Positions 27,501-35,772 of a DNA stretch of 47,182 nt are shown piece by piece. Source of the DNA: an uncultured Bacteroidales bacterium (GTDB lineage Bacteria > Bacteroidota > Bacteroidia > Bacteroidales > Bacteroidaceae); assembly GCA_902787575.1 (NCBI GenBank), contig CADAGX010000021.1:1-47182 (forward strand), read 5' to 3'. The notes under the pieces were generated by a model. That model searched no databases. It was not told where the DNA came from and saw only the letters and a list, made by a program, of their open reading frames with translations. The translations under genes were made by a program, and so were the position numbers. Numbering within the stretch: the first letter of the stretch is position 1; the number at the start of each line of letters is the position of its first letter.

Positions 27501-27578
27501 GTACGGATTGGCCAGCAGCAGCACGTTGCACACGCGCCGCAGCATCAAGTCCACAAAGGAAGTATCTTTCAGTGTCAT
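24561..27578 (-). CDS. Receiver-like / PPDK_N fusion protein (PEP synthase-like nucleotide-binding domain)
   Basis: A 1005-residue cytoplasmic protein. Residues 1-150 and about 160-310 look like two CheY-type domains: LVICMPA...IPIVVLTPF, and MILVVEDS...GVISDCRFPMREHGEKVDDAGFKLLSAIRERDPYIPLIMNSSD with a central aspartate. From about residue 410 (FARIGEGSLGGKGRGLAFIGHLL) it has the PPDK_N/PEP-utilising ATP-grasp-like domain (KPIAIRSSSLLEDSHYQPFAGVYST). The phosphohistidine swivel and the TIM-barrel PEP domain of true PEP synthases are missing; the C-terminal part has GPGRWGSSDPWLGIPV instead. It should not be called a PEP synthase. Expression comes from a tandem promoter array, and the gene leads an operon with the phosphatase and the AGCS gene. 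Confidence 0.82.
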   Translation of the reverse strand: MTLKDTSFVDLMLRRVCNVLLLANPYDAFMLEDDGRVDEKIFSEYARLGLRFPPRFIQVNTQQEAEQQMRMGNIDLVICMPAAESNDVFHIARSIKQENPDIPIVVLTPFSHGITRRMQNEDLSSFEYVFCWLGNTELLLSIIKLIEDRLNLQHDIESAGVQMILVVEDSIRFYSSILPRLYNFVLQQSLAFATEALNSSLETLRMRGRPKIVLARNYEEAWTLYEQFGDNTLGVISDCRFPMREHGEKVDDAGFKLLSAIRERDPYIPLIMNSSDQSNKEMAARCHAHFIDKNSKKTDVDLRDLVLRYFGFGDFVFRNPDTMEEVARLQNLKDLQDNIMTVPARSLLYHITHNNVSRWLASRALFPISEFLKNITWDSLQDVDAHRQIILDAIVAYRRMKNQGVVAVFQRERFDQYSNFARIGEGSLGGKGRGLAFIGHLLKRHTDLNEMDGVHVMIPKTVVLCTDVFDEFMDSNELYQTALSDLPDEEILQHFLRARLPIYLLDDLEAFLHVVDKPIAIRSSSLLEDSHYQPFAGVYSTYMIPYVPDKYERLAMLSSAIKAVYASVFYRSSKDYMTATSNVIDQEKMAVILQEVVGEQHGPRYYPTISGVARSINYYPIGDEKPEEGTVNLALGLGKYIVDGGQSLRVCPAHPHQILQMSEMEIALRETQTHFLALELAEEMPHTTGDERSNLAFKVDDGFNLRRWSVRDAEQDGTLQWICSTYDPTDQCIYDGFYEGRNRKIISFSGVLQHGVFPMPELMQKVLRYGQNEMKRPVEIEFAVNLHADRTGEFYLLQIRPMVDNRMELDEDLTKIPDEQCLLRSHSAIGHGVYTDIRDVVYVKTEGYSPNLNPQIAEEIERINRTFLSADSIPNVNGEKTGSNTAYLLIGPGRWGSSDPWLGIPVKWPHISAAQVIVEAGLKSFQVDPSQGTHFFQNLTSLGVCYLTVDAFRGDGIYRQEVLDALPAVQETEHVRHVRMPQPLSIKVDGSKREAVVMQTEKTTE

Positions 27579-27601
27579 GCAAATACGCTCTTTTCAGCCT
27601 C

Positions 27602-27830
27602 CAAAGTTACGAAAAATCGAGAGCATTACAAAGAAACTGTTTCTTTTTTTGCCGAGACGGAGCAAGTTCGCCATTTTGATGGCAAAATTACGAAAAATCG
27701 AGAGAGAAGCAAAGAGAAAGCCATTTCCTTCATTTCTGAGACAAAGTAACTTCGACCTTTTGCCGTCAAAACTACTAAGAATTGGGACAAGGCACAGAAA
27801 AACCTTTCTTTTTCATGCCAAGACGTCACA
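27602..27830 (-). promoter_or_regulatory. Tandem promoter-cassette array upstream of the PPDK_N operon
   Basis: On the minus strand three boxes point to the gene. TAACTTTG (27602-27609) has TTTG 19 bases upstream, and TAATTTTG (27683-27690) also has TTTG at 19. TAGTTTTG (about 27767-27774) has only a degraded -33. After the two outer boxes come stems (GCCAT-CAAA-ATGGC; GAC...GTC) and arms like GTCGAAGTTAC and CGAACTTGC that mirror the box. The layout is the same as upstream of leuA and FNT, although the sequence is more diverged. The box nearest the gene has no stem. Confidence 0.65.
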
Positions 27831-27854
27831 ACTTCGACGATTGTTATTCGTCTC

Positions 27855-27872
27855 GATAAATTGGAATTTATC
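27855..27872. repeat. AT-rich palindrome at the end of the GIY-YIG gene
   Basis: GATAAATT and AATTTATC face each other around GG, and the stop codon lies inside. It could be a weak terminator but lacks a strong GC stem. Confidence 0.35.
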
Positions 27873-28332
27873 TTCCGAAAGAACGAGCGCCGTTACCAAC
27901 AGGTAACGCTCTGTATGTCTGATAAAACCTATTTAATATAATTGATTCTAAATTTTTGGCGTCTTGAGGGCCTCTACGCTTAAACACATCAACATGACTC
28001 CCATTATAGTACATGTATTGATAACGAGAAGCTAGTTGCCAATTTTTATCAAGCCCCCATTCGGAATCGTCCAAAAGTCGCTTTAAACCCTTAGTGAAAT
28101 GCTCATCTTTAAGCCTTCTAAATAAATCTTCTGACATACCGATGTAAATAATCGGACTTCGCTTACCATTTGGATAGGTGTATTTTGTACCATCTGTAGC
28201 AGATATTATATATACGCCAATTTCATGCCGGCGTACAGGGGCTCTAAAGTCTTTATCTTTGAAATCCCTTAGGTCAAAACTCGCATCAGGGAGGCGAGAA
28301 TCTGATAAGAATGATTTGAGATAACGTTTCAT
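27868..28332 (-). CDS. GIY-YIG domain protein
   Basis: A 154-residue protein with the core GVYIIS...PIIYIGMSEDLFRRLKDEH (about residues 39-77), which is the GIY-YIG pattern with the following arginine. Glutamate in NLESIIL (about 130) and asparagine in GNG fit the remaining active-site positions. Such domains occur in homing, repair and restriction nucleases. Here there is no second DNA-binding domain, so the target is unknown. The gene is visibly AT-richer than all its neighbours and has its own promoter-like TAACTTTG box (28417-28424), which together suggest recent acquisition. It lies just upstream of a promoter array that drives the next operon. Confidence 0.72.
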   Translation of the reverse strand: MKRYLKSFLSDSRLPDASFDLRDFKDKDFRAPVRRHEIGVYIISATDGTKYTYPNGKRSPIIYIGMSEDLFRRLKDEHFTKGLKRLLDDSEWGLDKNWQLASRYQYMYYNGSHVDVFKRRGPQDAKNLESIILNRFYQTYRALPVGNGARSFGR

Positions 28333-28731
28333 ATTGGATGCTTAATTGTATTTATACTGTTAATCAAATCTTGTATGACACATAAATTCCGATTTATCTG
28401 TTTCAATAATCAGGTGCAAAGTTACAAAAAATCCTGCTGATAAAGGTCCTTCTCTTTCCTAAATCCAACGAATGACAACATTATCCAGCGTTTTTCCTTC
28501 TCGCAGAATCAGTGTAAGCACTGCAAAAGGCATGAGAGAGATAAGGCAAGAATCTTCTTCCCTAAAGTTTTTTTCACGAAAAAACCTACATCCTACACCT
28601 TTCATCCTTTAGTAAGCTGAATGACTGCACGTTACCATGGTGTAGGCAAGTGTGTAGGTTAGGCCAAAACGTGTAGGTTTGGCAGCAAAAACACGTGACT
28701 TTTGTTTTTATCACGCGTGAGAAAGTGTGAA

Positions 28732-28838
28732 GCGACGTGTGGCGTCGAGCATTGCGACGTGTGGCGTTGAGCATTGCGACGTGTGGCGTTGAGCATCGCG
28801 ACGTGTGGCGTTGAGCATCGCGACGTGTGGCAGCGAAG
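28732..28838. repeat. 22-base tandem repeat, 4 full copies and a partial
   Basis: Units begin GCGACGTGTGGCGT and end GAGCATT or GAGCATC; they start at 28732, 28754, 28776, 28798 and 28820 (the last is incomplete). Copies differ at only two positions. There are no spacers, so this is not a CRISPR array. Confidence 0.92.
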
Positions 28839-28908
28839 TTTCTGCGTGCAAAAAACGGGCAGAAAGAAATAATTCTGGCGAAAGGGGCGTTCGTCTGAAA
28901 AAAAGTCG

Positions 28909-28916
28909 TATTTTTG
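28909..28916 (+). promoter_or_regulatory. -7 promoter box of the DPP IV gene
   Basis: TATTTTTG followed by CACAG, 32 bases before the ATG. No exact TTTG is present at -33. Confidence 0.55.
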
Positions 28917-28948
28917 CACAGAAATATATGCTTAAAGAATTTTAGGAG

Positions 28949-31162
28949 ATGAGACGTATTGCATTTTTCATAACGCTCTGCCTGACTCTTGTGGGCAGCA
29001 GGGCGGCCGAGAACCTGACGCTGACCGACCTGACGCGCGGCACGTACACCGCCAAGCGCGTGAGCGGACTACGGCCGCTGCTGGACGGCGAATCGTACGC
29101 ACGGCTGAGCGACAACCGCAAGCAGGTGGTGACTTACAGTTTCAAGACGGGCGAGCAGACGGGCGTACTCTTCGATGTGGATAACGTAAAGGGGCGCATA
29201 CACCTGCCGCGCATCGACGGCTACATTCTGAGCCCCGACGAGAGCCGGATGCTCATTCAGACAGAGACGAAGAGCATCTACCGCCGCAGCCACACGGCTG
29301 TGTACTATATCTACAACGTGAAGTCGCACATGCTGGAGCCGCTGAGCGACGGCGGGCCGCAGGAGGTGCCAGCCTGGAGCCGCGACGGAAACTTGGTGGC
29401 ATTCGTGCGCGAGGGCAATCTCTTCCTCGTGAAACTGCTTTTCAACAACAGCGAGAGCCAAGTGACGACGGACGGCAAGTTTAACGAAGTGCTGAACGGA
29501 AAGCCGGACTGGGTGAACGAAGAGGAATTCGCGCTCAGCCGTGCGTTCGACTTCAATGCCGACGGCACAATGTTGTGCTGGATTCGGTATGACGAGAAGG
29601 ACGTGCCGCTCTACTCCTTCCCGTGGTTCAAGGGACTCGCGCCGGAAAAGGAGCAGTACACCGACTATCCGGGCGCATACGAGTATAAATATCCGATAGC
29701 AGGCGCGCAAAACAGCGTGCCGACCGTGCATTCGTTCGACATCAAGAGCCGCGTCATCCGCAAGATGCAGTTGCCGCTCGATGCCGACGGCTACGTGCCG
29801 CGCATCTTCAGCACCGACGACCCGGAGAAGCTACTCATCCTGACGCAGAACCGCCATCAGAATCGCCTCGACATTTATCTGGCCAACCCGCGCAGCACGG
29901 AATGCCGCCTCATCGTGCGAGACGAAGCGCAGTGCTACGTGCCGGACTGCGTTTACGAGAACTTCCAGACCGTGCCGGGCGGCTTCGTCCTGATGAGCGA
30001 GCGCAGCGGCTGGAACCACCTCTACCTGTACGACCTCACCGGCACGATGCGTCGCCAGCTGACACAAGGCGAATACGCCGTGACCGCCTTCTATGGCTAC
30101 GACGCCAAAGCCGGCACCACGTACTACGCCAGCACGCAGGAGAGTCCGCTACGCCGCGCTGTTTACAAAGCAGACGCCAAAGGCCGCGTGACGAAGCTCT
30201 CCACCGAAGCGGGCACCAACAGCGCAATCTTCAGCCACGGATTCAGATACTTCGTGAATCAGTACAGCAACATCAATACGCCGCCCGTCACCACCCTCTG
30301 CGACGCGCAGGGCAAGACGTTGCGCGTGCTGGAAGACAACAAGGCACTGCGCGACAAACTGGCCACGAAGAATCTGGGCGAGCGCCGCTTCTTCACGTTC
30401 CGTACGCAGGACGGCGTGGAACTGAACGGCTTCATGGTGCTGCCCGCCAACTTCAGCGAGGCGAAGAAATACCCCGTGGTGATGCATCAATACAGCGGAC
30501 CAGGCAGCCAGCAGGTGCTCGACTCGTGGAACGCGGGCAACATGGGCGGAACGCTCTTTGAGCAATATCTCTGTCAGCAGGGCTTTGTCTGTGTCTGTGT
30601 AGACGGACGCGGCACGGGCGGACGCGGTCGGGAATTCGAGCAGTGCACCTACCTGCATCTGGGCCGACTTGAGAGCCACGATCAGGCAGAGGCAGCCATC
30701 TATCTGGCGTCGCTCCCCTATATCGACGCCCGCCGCATCGGCATCTGGGGCTGGAGTTACGGCGGCTTTAACACACTCATGAGCATGAGCGAGGGACGTG
30801 GCGTCTTTGCTGCCGGCGTAGCCGTGGCACCGCCCACCTCGTGGCGCTACTACGACAGCGTTTACTCCGAGCGCTACATGCGCACCCCAAAAGAAAACAA
30901 AGAGGGATACGACGACTCGCCCATTGGCCGCGCCTCAAAACTGAGCGGACATCTGCTGCTCTGTCACGGCATGGCAGACGACAACGTGCACTTCCGCAAT
31001 ACGGCCGAGTACACCGAGGCACTGGTGCAAGCCGACAAGGATTTCTGCGAGCTGACATATACAAACCGCAACCACAGCATTTTCGGCGGCAACACGCGCA
31101 ACCATCTGTTCCGACAGATTACGCAGTGGTTCCGACAGTATCTGCAAGGCGATTTGGATTAG
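28949..31162 (+). CDS. Dipeptidyl-peptidase IV family (S9) exported protease
   Basis: A 737-residue protein that should release Xaa-Pro dipeptides from peptides in the periplasm or at the surface. A signal peptide (MRRIAFFITLCLTLVGSRA) is followed by the eight-bladed propeller domain (about 40-480), including the double-Glu motif WVNEEEFALS that binds the substrate N-terminus. The alpha/beta-hydrolase domain has S603 in GWSYGGF, D677/D678 in GMADDNVHF and H709 in NRNHSIFGG. Length and motifs are normal. It is followed by rubredoxin, dxs and trkA on the same strand, but the 79-base gap to rubredoxin leaves open whether they share a transcript. Confidence 0.95.
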   Translation: MRRIAFFITLCLTLVGSRAAENLTLTDLTRGTYTAKRVSGLRPLLDGESYARLSDNRKQVVTYSFKTGEQTGVLFDVDNVKGRIHLPRIDGYILSPDESRMLIQTETKSIYRRSHTAVYYIYNVKSHMLEPLSDGGPQEVPAWSRDGNLVAFVREGNLFLVKLLFNNSESQVTTDGKFNEVLNGKPDWVNEEEFALSRAFDFNADGTMLCWIRYDEKDVPLYSFPWFKGLAPEKEQYTDYPGAYEYKYPIAGAQNSVPTVHSFDIKSRVIRKMQLPLDADGYVPRIFSTDDPEKLLILTQNRHQNRLDIYLANPRSTECRLIVRDEAQCYVPDCVYENFQTVPGGFVLMSERSGWNHLYLYDLTGTMRRQLTQGEYAVTAFYGYDAKAGTTYYASTQESPLRRAVYKADAKGRVTKLSTEAGTNSAIFSHGFRYFVNQYSNINTPPVTTLCDAQGKTLRVLEDNKALRDKLATKNLGERRFFTFRTQDGVELNGFMVLPANFSEAKKYPVVMHQYSGPGSQQVLDSWNAGNMGGTLFEQYLCQQGFVCVCVDGRGTGGRGREFEQCTYLHLGRLESHDQAEAAIYLASLPYIDARRIGIWGWSYGGFNTLMSMSEGRGVFAAGVAVAPPTSWRYYDSVYSERYMRTPKENKEGYDDSPIGRASKLSGHLLLCHGMADDNVHFRNTAEYTEALVQADKDFCELTYTNRNHSIFGGNTRNHLFRQITQWFRQYLQGDLD

Positions 31163-31241
31163 GAAATAGAGAGGAGAGAGGAGAGAGCGTGGAGACGCAA
31201 CTCCGCTATTAATTATTTTAACCACAAAAACAGAAAAGACT

Positions 31242-31400
31242 ATGAAAAAGTATGTTTGTGAAGTGTGTGGATGGGAGTACGACCCCGAAGTAGGAGCACC
31301 CGATGCAGGCATCGAGCCCGGAACTCCGTTTGAAGAACTGCCCGACGACTTCGAATGCCCCGTCTGCGGCGTAGGTAAGGACCAATTTGCCGAGGCATAA
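31242..31400 (+). CDS. Rubredoxin
   Basis: A 52-residue iron protein that carries single electrons. Both Cys-X2-Cys loops are perfect: C6-x-x-C9 in [13 protein letters not shown] and C39-x-x-C42 in [13 protein letters not shown]. Length and the aromatic core are those of a classical rubredoxin. It lies between DPP IV and dxs. The physiological partner cannot be read from the sequence; Bacteroidales rubredoxins are usually linked to peroxide or superoxide detoxification. Confidence 0.97.
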   Translation: MKKYVCEVCGWEYDPEVGAPDAGIEPGTPFEELPDDFECPVCGVGKDQFAEA

Positions 31401-31401
31401 A

Positions 31402-31458
31402 AGCAGCCTCCTCCCCGTCCTTCCCCGAGAGAAGGGCTTGTGAATGGAGCCATGGACT
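31402..31458. repeat. Repeat in the rubredoxin - dxs gap
   Basis: A GC-rich inverted block (CCTCCTCCCCG...GAGAGAAGGGCTT, 31407-31440) is followed by a short ACTATGG-type run. An upstream ATG at 31444 falls in this repeat, so I start dxs at 31459. Confidence 0.6.
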
Positions 31459-33384
31459 ATGGAAAATAAAGATTCGCTGAAGGAATCGTTGCTCGACAAG
31501 ATAAATCTGCCCTGCGATCTGCGGCAGTTGCCCGTCGAGGCACTGCCACAGGTATGCGACGAATTGCGCCAAGTCATCATCCGCGAGATGTCCGACAACC
31601 CGGGCCACTTCGCCAGTTCTCTGGGCGTTGTGGAACTGACCGTTGCCCTGCACTACGTCTTCAACACGCCCTTCGACCGCATCGTCTGGGACGTGGGACA
31701 TCAGGCCAGCGGCCATAAGATACTGACGGGGAGGCGCAAGCAGTTCCACACCTACCGTCATCTGGGCGGACTTCGGCCATTCCCCTCGCCCGACGAAAGC
31801 GAGTACGACACCTTCTCATGCGGGCACGCTTCGAATAGCATCTCCGCCGCACTGGGAATGGCAGTGGCTGCTCACCAAAAGGGCGAGACGCAGCGACGCG
31901 TAGTGGCCGTCATCGGAGACGGAAGCATGAGTGGCGGCCTGGCTTTCGAAGGGCTGAACAACGTCAGTTCGACGCCGAACGACCTGCTCATCATCCTTAA
32001 CGACAACAACATGAGCATCGACCACAGCGTCGGCGGCCTGAAGCATTATCTGCATCAACTGCACACAAGTCCCACATACAACCGCATCCGCTTCCAGACG
32101 GCACAGCGACTTTTCCGCTGGGGCGTACTGAACGACGAGCGCCGCAAGCGTATCATCCGCTTCAACAACTCGCTGAAGTCGCTGCTTACCAATCAGCGCA
32201 ACATTTTCGAAGGGCTGGACATCCGCTACTTCGGACCGTCGGACGGGCACAACGTGGTGGAACTGGTGGAGACACTGCGCAGCATCAAGGATATGCAAGG
32301 TCCGAAACTGCTGCACATACACACCGTCAAGGGAAAAGGCTTTGGCCCTGCCGAGCGCGACGCCACCGAGTGGCACGCGCCGGGACGTTTCAATCCCGAG
32401 ACGGGCGAGCAAATAAAATCGGAGGCTGCGGGCCTGCCGCCCAAATATCAGGATGTGTTTGGCGAGACGCTGCTCGAACTGGCACGCGCCGACGAACGTA
32501 TCGTAGGTGTCACGCCCGCCATGCCCACCGGCTGCAGCATGAACCTGCTGATGCACGAGATGCCGGAGCGCGCCTTCGACGTGGGCATTGCCGAAGGACA
32601 CGCCGTCACTTTCTCGGGCGGCATGGCCAAAGACGGACTTATCCCATTCTGCAACATCTATTCCTCTTTCGCCCAGCGCGCCTACGATCACATCATACAC
32701 GACGTGGCGCTGCAACGCCTGCACGTCGTCTTCTGCTGGGACCGCGCCGGGCTGGTGGGACAAGACGGGCCGACACACCACGGAGCATTCGACCTGGCTG
32801 CGCTGCGACCCATCCCTAACCTCACCATATCCTCGCCCATGAACGAGCACGAGCTGCGACGCCTCATGTTTACAGCCAGCCGCGACGGCGTGGGCCCCTT
32901 CGTGATACGCTATCCGCGCGGTCGCGGCGTGCTCACCGACTGGCGCTGCCCACTGGAGAGCGTGGAAGTGGGCACAGGCCGGCTGTTGCGCGAAGGCAGC
33001 GACATCGCAGTCTTGAGTCTCGGGCCCGTGGGCAACACGGTGGAAAAGGCACTACAGGAGATGGCAGACGAGGGTATTCACGTGGCACACTACGATATGC
33101 GCTTCCTCAAGCCCATCGACGAAGCAATCCTCAATCACGTGGGACGTAGCTTCCGCTGCATCGTCACTGTCGAAGACGGCACTGTACGTGGCGGACTTGG
33201 CAGCGCCGTGCTCGAGTACATGGCCGACCACGACATGCATCCCACCGTTCGACGCCTCGGGCTGCCCGACCGATTCGTTGAGCACGGCACGCCCGACGAG
33301 CTGTACCACATCGTCGGCATCGACAAAGACGGAATCCAGAATACGATAAACGCGCTGCTGGCGCACGGAAAACCAGAAACATGA
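31459..33384 (+). CDS. dxs: 1-deoxy-D-xylulose-5-phosphate synthase
   Basis: Dxs condenses pyruvate and glyceraldehyde 3-phosphate, the first step of the MEP isoprenoid pathway, using thiamine diphosphate. The 641-residue protein shows [17 protein letters not shown], the ThDP motif [16 protein letters not shown]...[19 protein letters not shown], the transketolase pyrimidine domain ([30 protein letters not shown]) and the C-terminal domain. ATG 31459 ([16 protein letters not shown]) fits the family better than ATG 31444, which adds five repeat-encoded residues. The stop overlaps the trkA start as ATGA, so the two are translationally coupled. Confidence 0.95.
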   Translation: MENKDSLKESLLDKINLPCDLRQLPVEALPQVCDELRQVIIREMSDNPGHFASSLGVVELTVALHYVFNTPFDRIVWDVGHQASGHKILTGRRKQFHTYRHLGGLRPFPSPDESEYDTFSCGHASNSISAALGMAVAAHQKGETQRRVVAVIGDGSMSGGLAFEGLNNVSSTPNDLLIILNDNNMSIDHSVGGLKHYLHQLHTSPTYNRIRFQTAQRLFRWGVLNDERRKRIIRFNNSLKSLLTNQRNIFEGLDIRYFGPSDGHNVVELVETLRSIKDMQGPKLLHIHTVKGKGFGPAERDATEWHAPGRFNPETGEQIKSEAAGLPPKYQDVFGETLLELARADERIVGVTPAMPTGCSMNLLMHEMPERAFDVGIAEGHAVTFSGGMAKDGLIPFCNIYSSFAQRAYDHIIHDVALQRLHVVFCWDRAGLVGQDGPTHHGAFDLAALRPIPNLTISSPMNEHELRRLMFTASRDGVGPFVIRYPRGRGVLTDWRCPLESVEVGTGRLLREGSDIAVLSLGPVGNTVEKALQEMADEGIHVAHYDMRFLKPIDEAILNHVGRSFRCIVTVEDGTVRGGLGSAVLEYMADHDMHPTVRRLGLPDRFVEHGTPDELYHIVGIDKDGIQNTINALLAHGKPET

Positions 33385-34775
33385 AAATAGTAATTGCCGG
33401 AGCGGGAGCCGTGGGAACACATTTGGCTAAGCTTCTTTCGAAGGAAGACCAAGACATAATTCTCATAGACGAAGACCCCGAAAAAACTGCGAGACTCAAC
33501 AACGAGGGAAACTACGACCTGCTCACCCTCAACGTCTCGCCAACCAGCATCAGCGGACTGAAGGAAGCCGGCGTACCACATGCCGACCTCTTCATAGCAG
33601 TCACGCCCGACGAGACGCGAAACCTGACATGCTGCATGCTGGCTCACACACTTGGTGCCCGAAAGACGGTAGCGCGCGTAGATAACGCCGAATACGTGGA
33701 GCCGCAATACGTAACCATCTTCCAAAAGATGGGAATCGACTCCATCATCTATCCCGAACGACTGGCCGCACTCGAAATACTGGACGGCCTGAAGCGCTCG
33801 TGGGTCCGCCAATACTGGGAAGTACACGACGGCGCACTCATCATGCTCGGAATAAAACTTCGCGAAAGCGCCCACATACTCAACATTCCACTGAAGGAAC
33901 TTTGCAAACCTGGGACGCCATACCACGTGGTAGCCATCAAGCGCGACGACGACACAATTATCCCGGGCGGCAACGACATGTTGCTGCTGCAGGACATTGT
34001 CTACTTCATGACAACGAAGAAATACATCACCTACATTCGCGAGCAGGTAGGCAAGGAGAACTATGCCGACGTGAAGAACGTGATGATTATGGGCGGCGGA
34101 CGCAGCACCGTGAACGTGGTACACGGCAAACCCGATTACATGACCATGAAAATCATAGAGCAGAGCGAGGAACGCTGCATCCGGCTGACTGAATTGCTGG
34201 ACGACAATGACGTCCGCATCATTCAGGGCGACGGGCGCGACACGCATCTGCTGGTGGACGAAGGCATACGCGACATGCAGGCATTTGCCGCACTGACACC
34301 CGAAACGGAGACAAACATACTGGCGTGTCTGGCCGCCAAGCGCATGGGCGTAAGAAAAACCGTGGCGCTGGTGGAAAACACAGATTATGTGACGATGGCC
34401 GAGAAACTCGACATCGGAACCATCATCAACAAGAAGATGATTGCCGCCAGTCACATCTACCAAATGATGCTCGACACGGACGTGGCAAACGTCAAGTGCC
34501 TGACAATCGCCAATGCTGACGTGGCAGAATTTATAGTGAACGAAGGAAGTATTGTCACTCAGGGTGCCGTGAAAAATCTGCGCTTGCCACAAGGAGTAAC
34601 GTTGGGCGGTCTCGTGCGCGACGGCGTCGGCTATCTGATAAATGGTAACACAGAATTGCAAGCCGGCGACAGTGTCGTGGTATTCTGTATAAGCGGCCTC
34701 ATCAAGAAGCTCGACCGCTATTTCTGCAAGCCCACTTCGTCCATCAGCCGCCTGATGTCGGCTCTGAGCAACTGA
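33381..34775 (+). CDS. trkA: Trk potassium uptake regulatory protein TrkA, with altered C-terminus
   Basis: A 464-residue cytoplasmic NAD(H)-binding RCK protein that gates the TrkH/TrkG potassium channel. It has two TrkA_N/TrkA_C pairs: [17 protein letters not shown] at residues 3-19 with acidic E/D partners, and a second Rossmann start [16 protein letters not shown] near residue 234. Both RCK-C domains are visible. The family normally ends shortly after [17 protein letters not shown]. Here another 16 residues ([16 protein letters not shown]) follow, encoded antisense to the tail of the convergent DUF4435 gene (58-base overlap). The usual partner trkH does not follow. Confidence 0.92.
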   Translation: MKIVIAGAGAVGTHLAKLLSKEDQDIILIDEDPEKTARLNNEGNYDLLTLNVSPTSISGLKEAGVPHADLFIAVTPDETRNLTCCMLAHTLGARKTVARVDNAEYVEPQYVTIFQKMGIDSIIYPERLAALEILDGLKRSWVRQYWEVHDGALIMLGIKLRESAHILNIPLKELCKPGTPYHVVAIKRDDDTIIPGGNDMLLLQDIVYFMTTKKYITYIREQVGKENYADVKNVMIMGGGRSTVNVVHGKPDYMTMKIIEQSEERCIRLTELLDDNDVRIIQGDGRDTHLLVDEGIRDMQAFAALTPETETNILACLAAKRMGVRKTVALVENTDYVTMAEKLDIGTIINKKMIAASHIYQMMLDTDVANVKCLTIANADVAEFIVNEGSIVTQGAVKNLRLPQGVTLGGLVRDGVGYLINGNTELQAGDSVVVFCISGLIKKLDRYFCKPTSSISRLMSALSN

Positions 34776-35722
34776 TACGGCGCGCTGTCTTTGTAGCCAG
34801 TCCCTTTTCGTAGCATCACGTCCACCGGGCACTGGCTGTGCTGGTAGCTCGAAAGTTCGTTCTGGCGCTGCGTTTCGTGAACGGCCAGCCGCGTGATTTC
34901 TTTCTCACGCTCTTTCCGCAGCATCGTACAGAGGGGACCCAGCACGCACATCACCACATTGTCGAAAAGTGTGTGTCCCTGCATGTATAGGTAACTTGTC
35001 TCGGGCGTCAGTCCCAGGTCGAGAAGTTGCTGCCGCAGTGGTGCATAAGTTTTCTTGCCCTGCGGGAAGTGGCGTTGCAGCCATGCTATTTTCTTGTTCA
35101 CCTTGCGCCGCACGTATTCCAGCATGTCCTGCGGGTGATAAGGATTGATGTCTTTCAGCGACGCCGTCTCACAGAAATCAGAAAGTGTGAATGCCTTGTA
35201 GCGGTCGTAGCGGTAGCACCAGACGCTCCATACCAGCAGCGGCCAGACGATGACACTATATTCGGTGAAGAACTCCTCGAAATTCAGCACTTCGCGGTCG
35301 TTGAGCGTGCTCATTACGCACGTAGTATGCAACGAAGGCGCGTAACATTGGTAGTTTTCTATCGCGTAGGCGTAGGTATGAAAGACGTAAGGATTGTAGC
35401 AAACGAAGCGGCTCACCTCGTTTTGTCCCTGCAGCAACCAGTCGTAGTCGGCGTCGACGCAGGCAATCATGTAGCGGCCAAGTCCGGCGCCAAGCTTATT
35501 CATCAGTGCTGTCTTCTTGCCGCGTGTCAGATTTGTGCGGCTGGGAAGCATCACCTCGAAGTACACTTTGTCTGTTTCGAACTCCTGCAGGACGCTTCGC
35601 CAGAAGAAGACATCGTCGTAGCTCTCCACGTATGCCACAATCTTCTGCCGCGCCCGGCTCGGACGCAGGCGGTTGGCGGACGCGATGTAGGCGCTGTTCA
35701 GATTATCATGGAGACGCGACAC
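34718..35722 (-). CDS. DUF4435 protein with TOPRIM-like motifs (AriB-like)
   Basis: A 334-residue protein starting at GTG 35722; no ATG lies near the domain start. The TOPRIM pattern is visible: IVAYVESYDD with E33, then YMIACVDADYD with D90, D92 and D94. The middle holds AIENYQCY. DUF4435 proteins are the predicted TOPRIM nuclease partner of ABC-type ATPases; AriB in the PARIS anti-phage system is of this class. It is the third gene of the TIR-like/ATPase operon, 50 bases after the ATPase stop. Its 3' end overlaps trkA by 58 bases in convergent orientation. Assignment to defence is inference. Confidence 0.75.
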   Translation of the reverse strand: MSRLHDNLNSAYIASANRLRPSRARQKIVAYVESYDDVFFWRSVLQEFETDKVYFEVMLPSRTNLTRGKKTALMNKLGAGLGRYMIACVDADYDWLLQGQNEVSRFVCYNPYVFHTYAYAIENYQCYAPSLHTTCVMSTLNDREVLNFEEFFTEYSVIVWPLLVWSVWCYRYDRYKAFTLSDFCETASLKDINPYHPQDMLEYVRRKVNKKIAWLQRHFPQGKKTYAPLRQQLLDLGLTPETSYLYMQGHTLFDNVVMCVLGPLCTMLRKEREKEITRLAVHETQRQNELSSYQHSQCPVDVMLRKGTGYKDSAPYQLLRADIRRLMDEVGLQK

Positions 35723-35772
35723 GGTGATAACTGCTTACAATTACAAAAACAAGTTCTGAAACTCCGGATGCC

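Larger units (their letters stand above)
28333..28948. other. Gene-free spacer with a 22-base tandem repeat
   Basis: No gene is supported. An AT-rich leader of the GIY-YIG gene (box 28417-28424) is followed by a stretch with several GTGTAGG motifs on either strand (28589-28680). The 22-base tandem repeat (28732-28838) and the DPP IV promoter box TATTTTTG (28909-28916) complete it. Short frames on the minus strand merely translate the repeat. Confidence 0.7.

Noticed and set aside
24561-27578. Phosphoenolpyruvate synthase
   Set aside because: Only the nucleotide-binding domain is present; the phosphohistidine and PEP-binding domains are missing.
28732-28838. Possible CRISPR array
   Set aside because: The 22-base units are directly joined without spacers and no cas genes are near.
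28659-28919. 86-residue minus-strand protein rich in His/Cys/Thr
   Set aside because: It translates the 22-base tandem repeat and has no start context.
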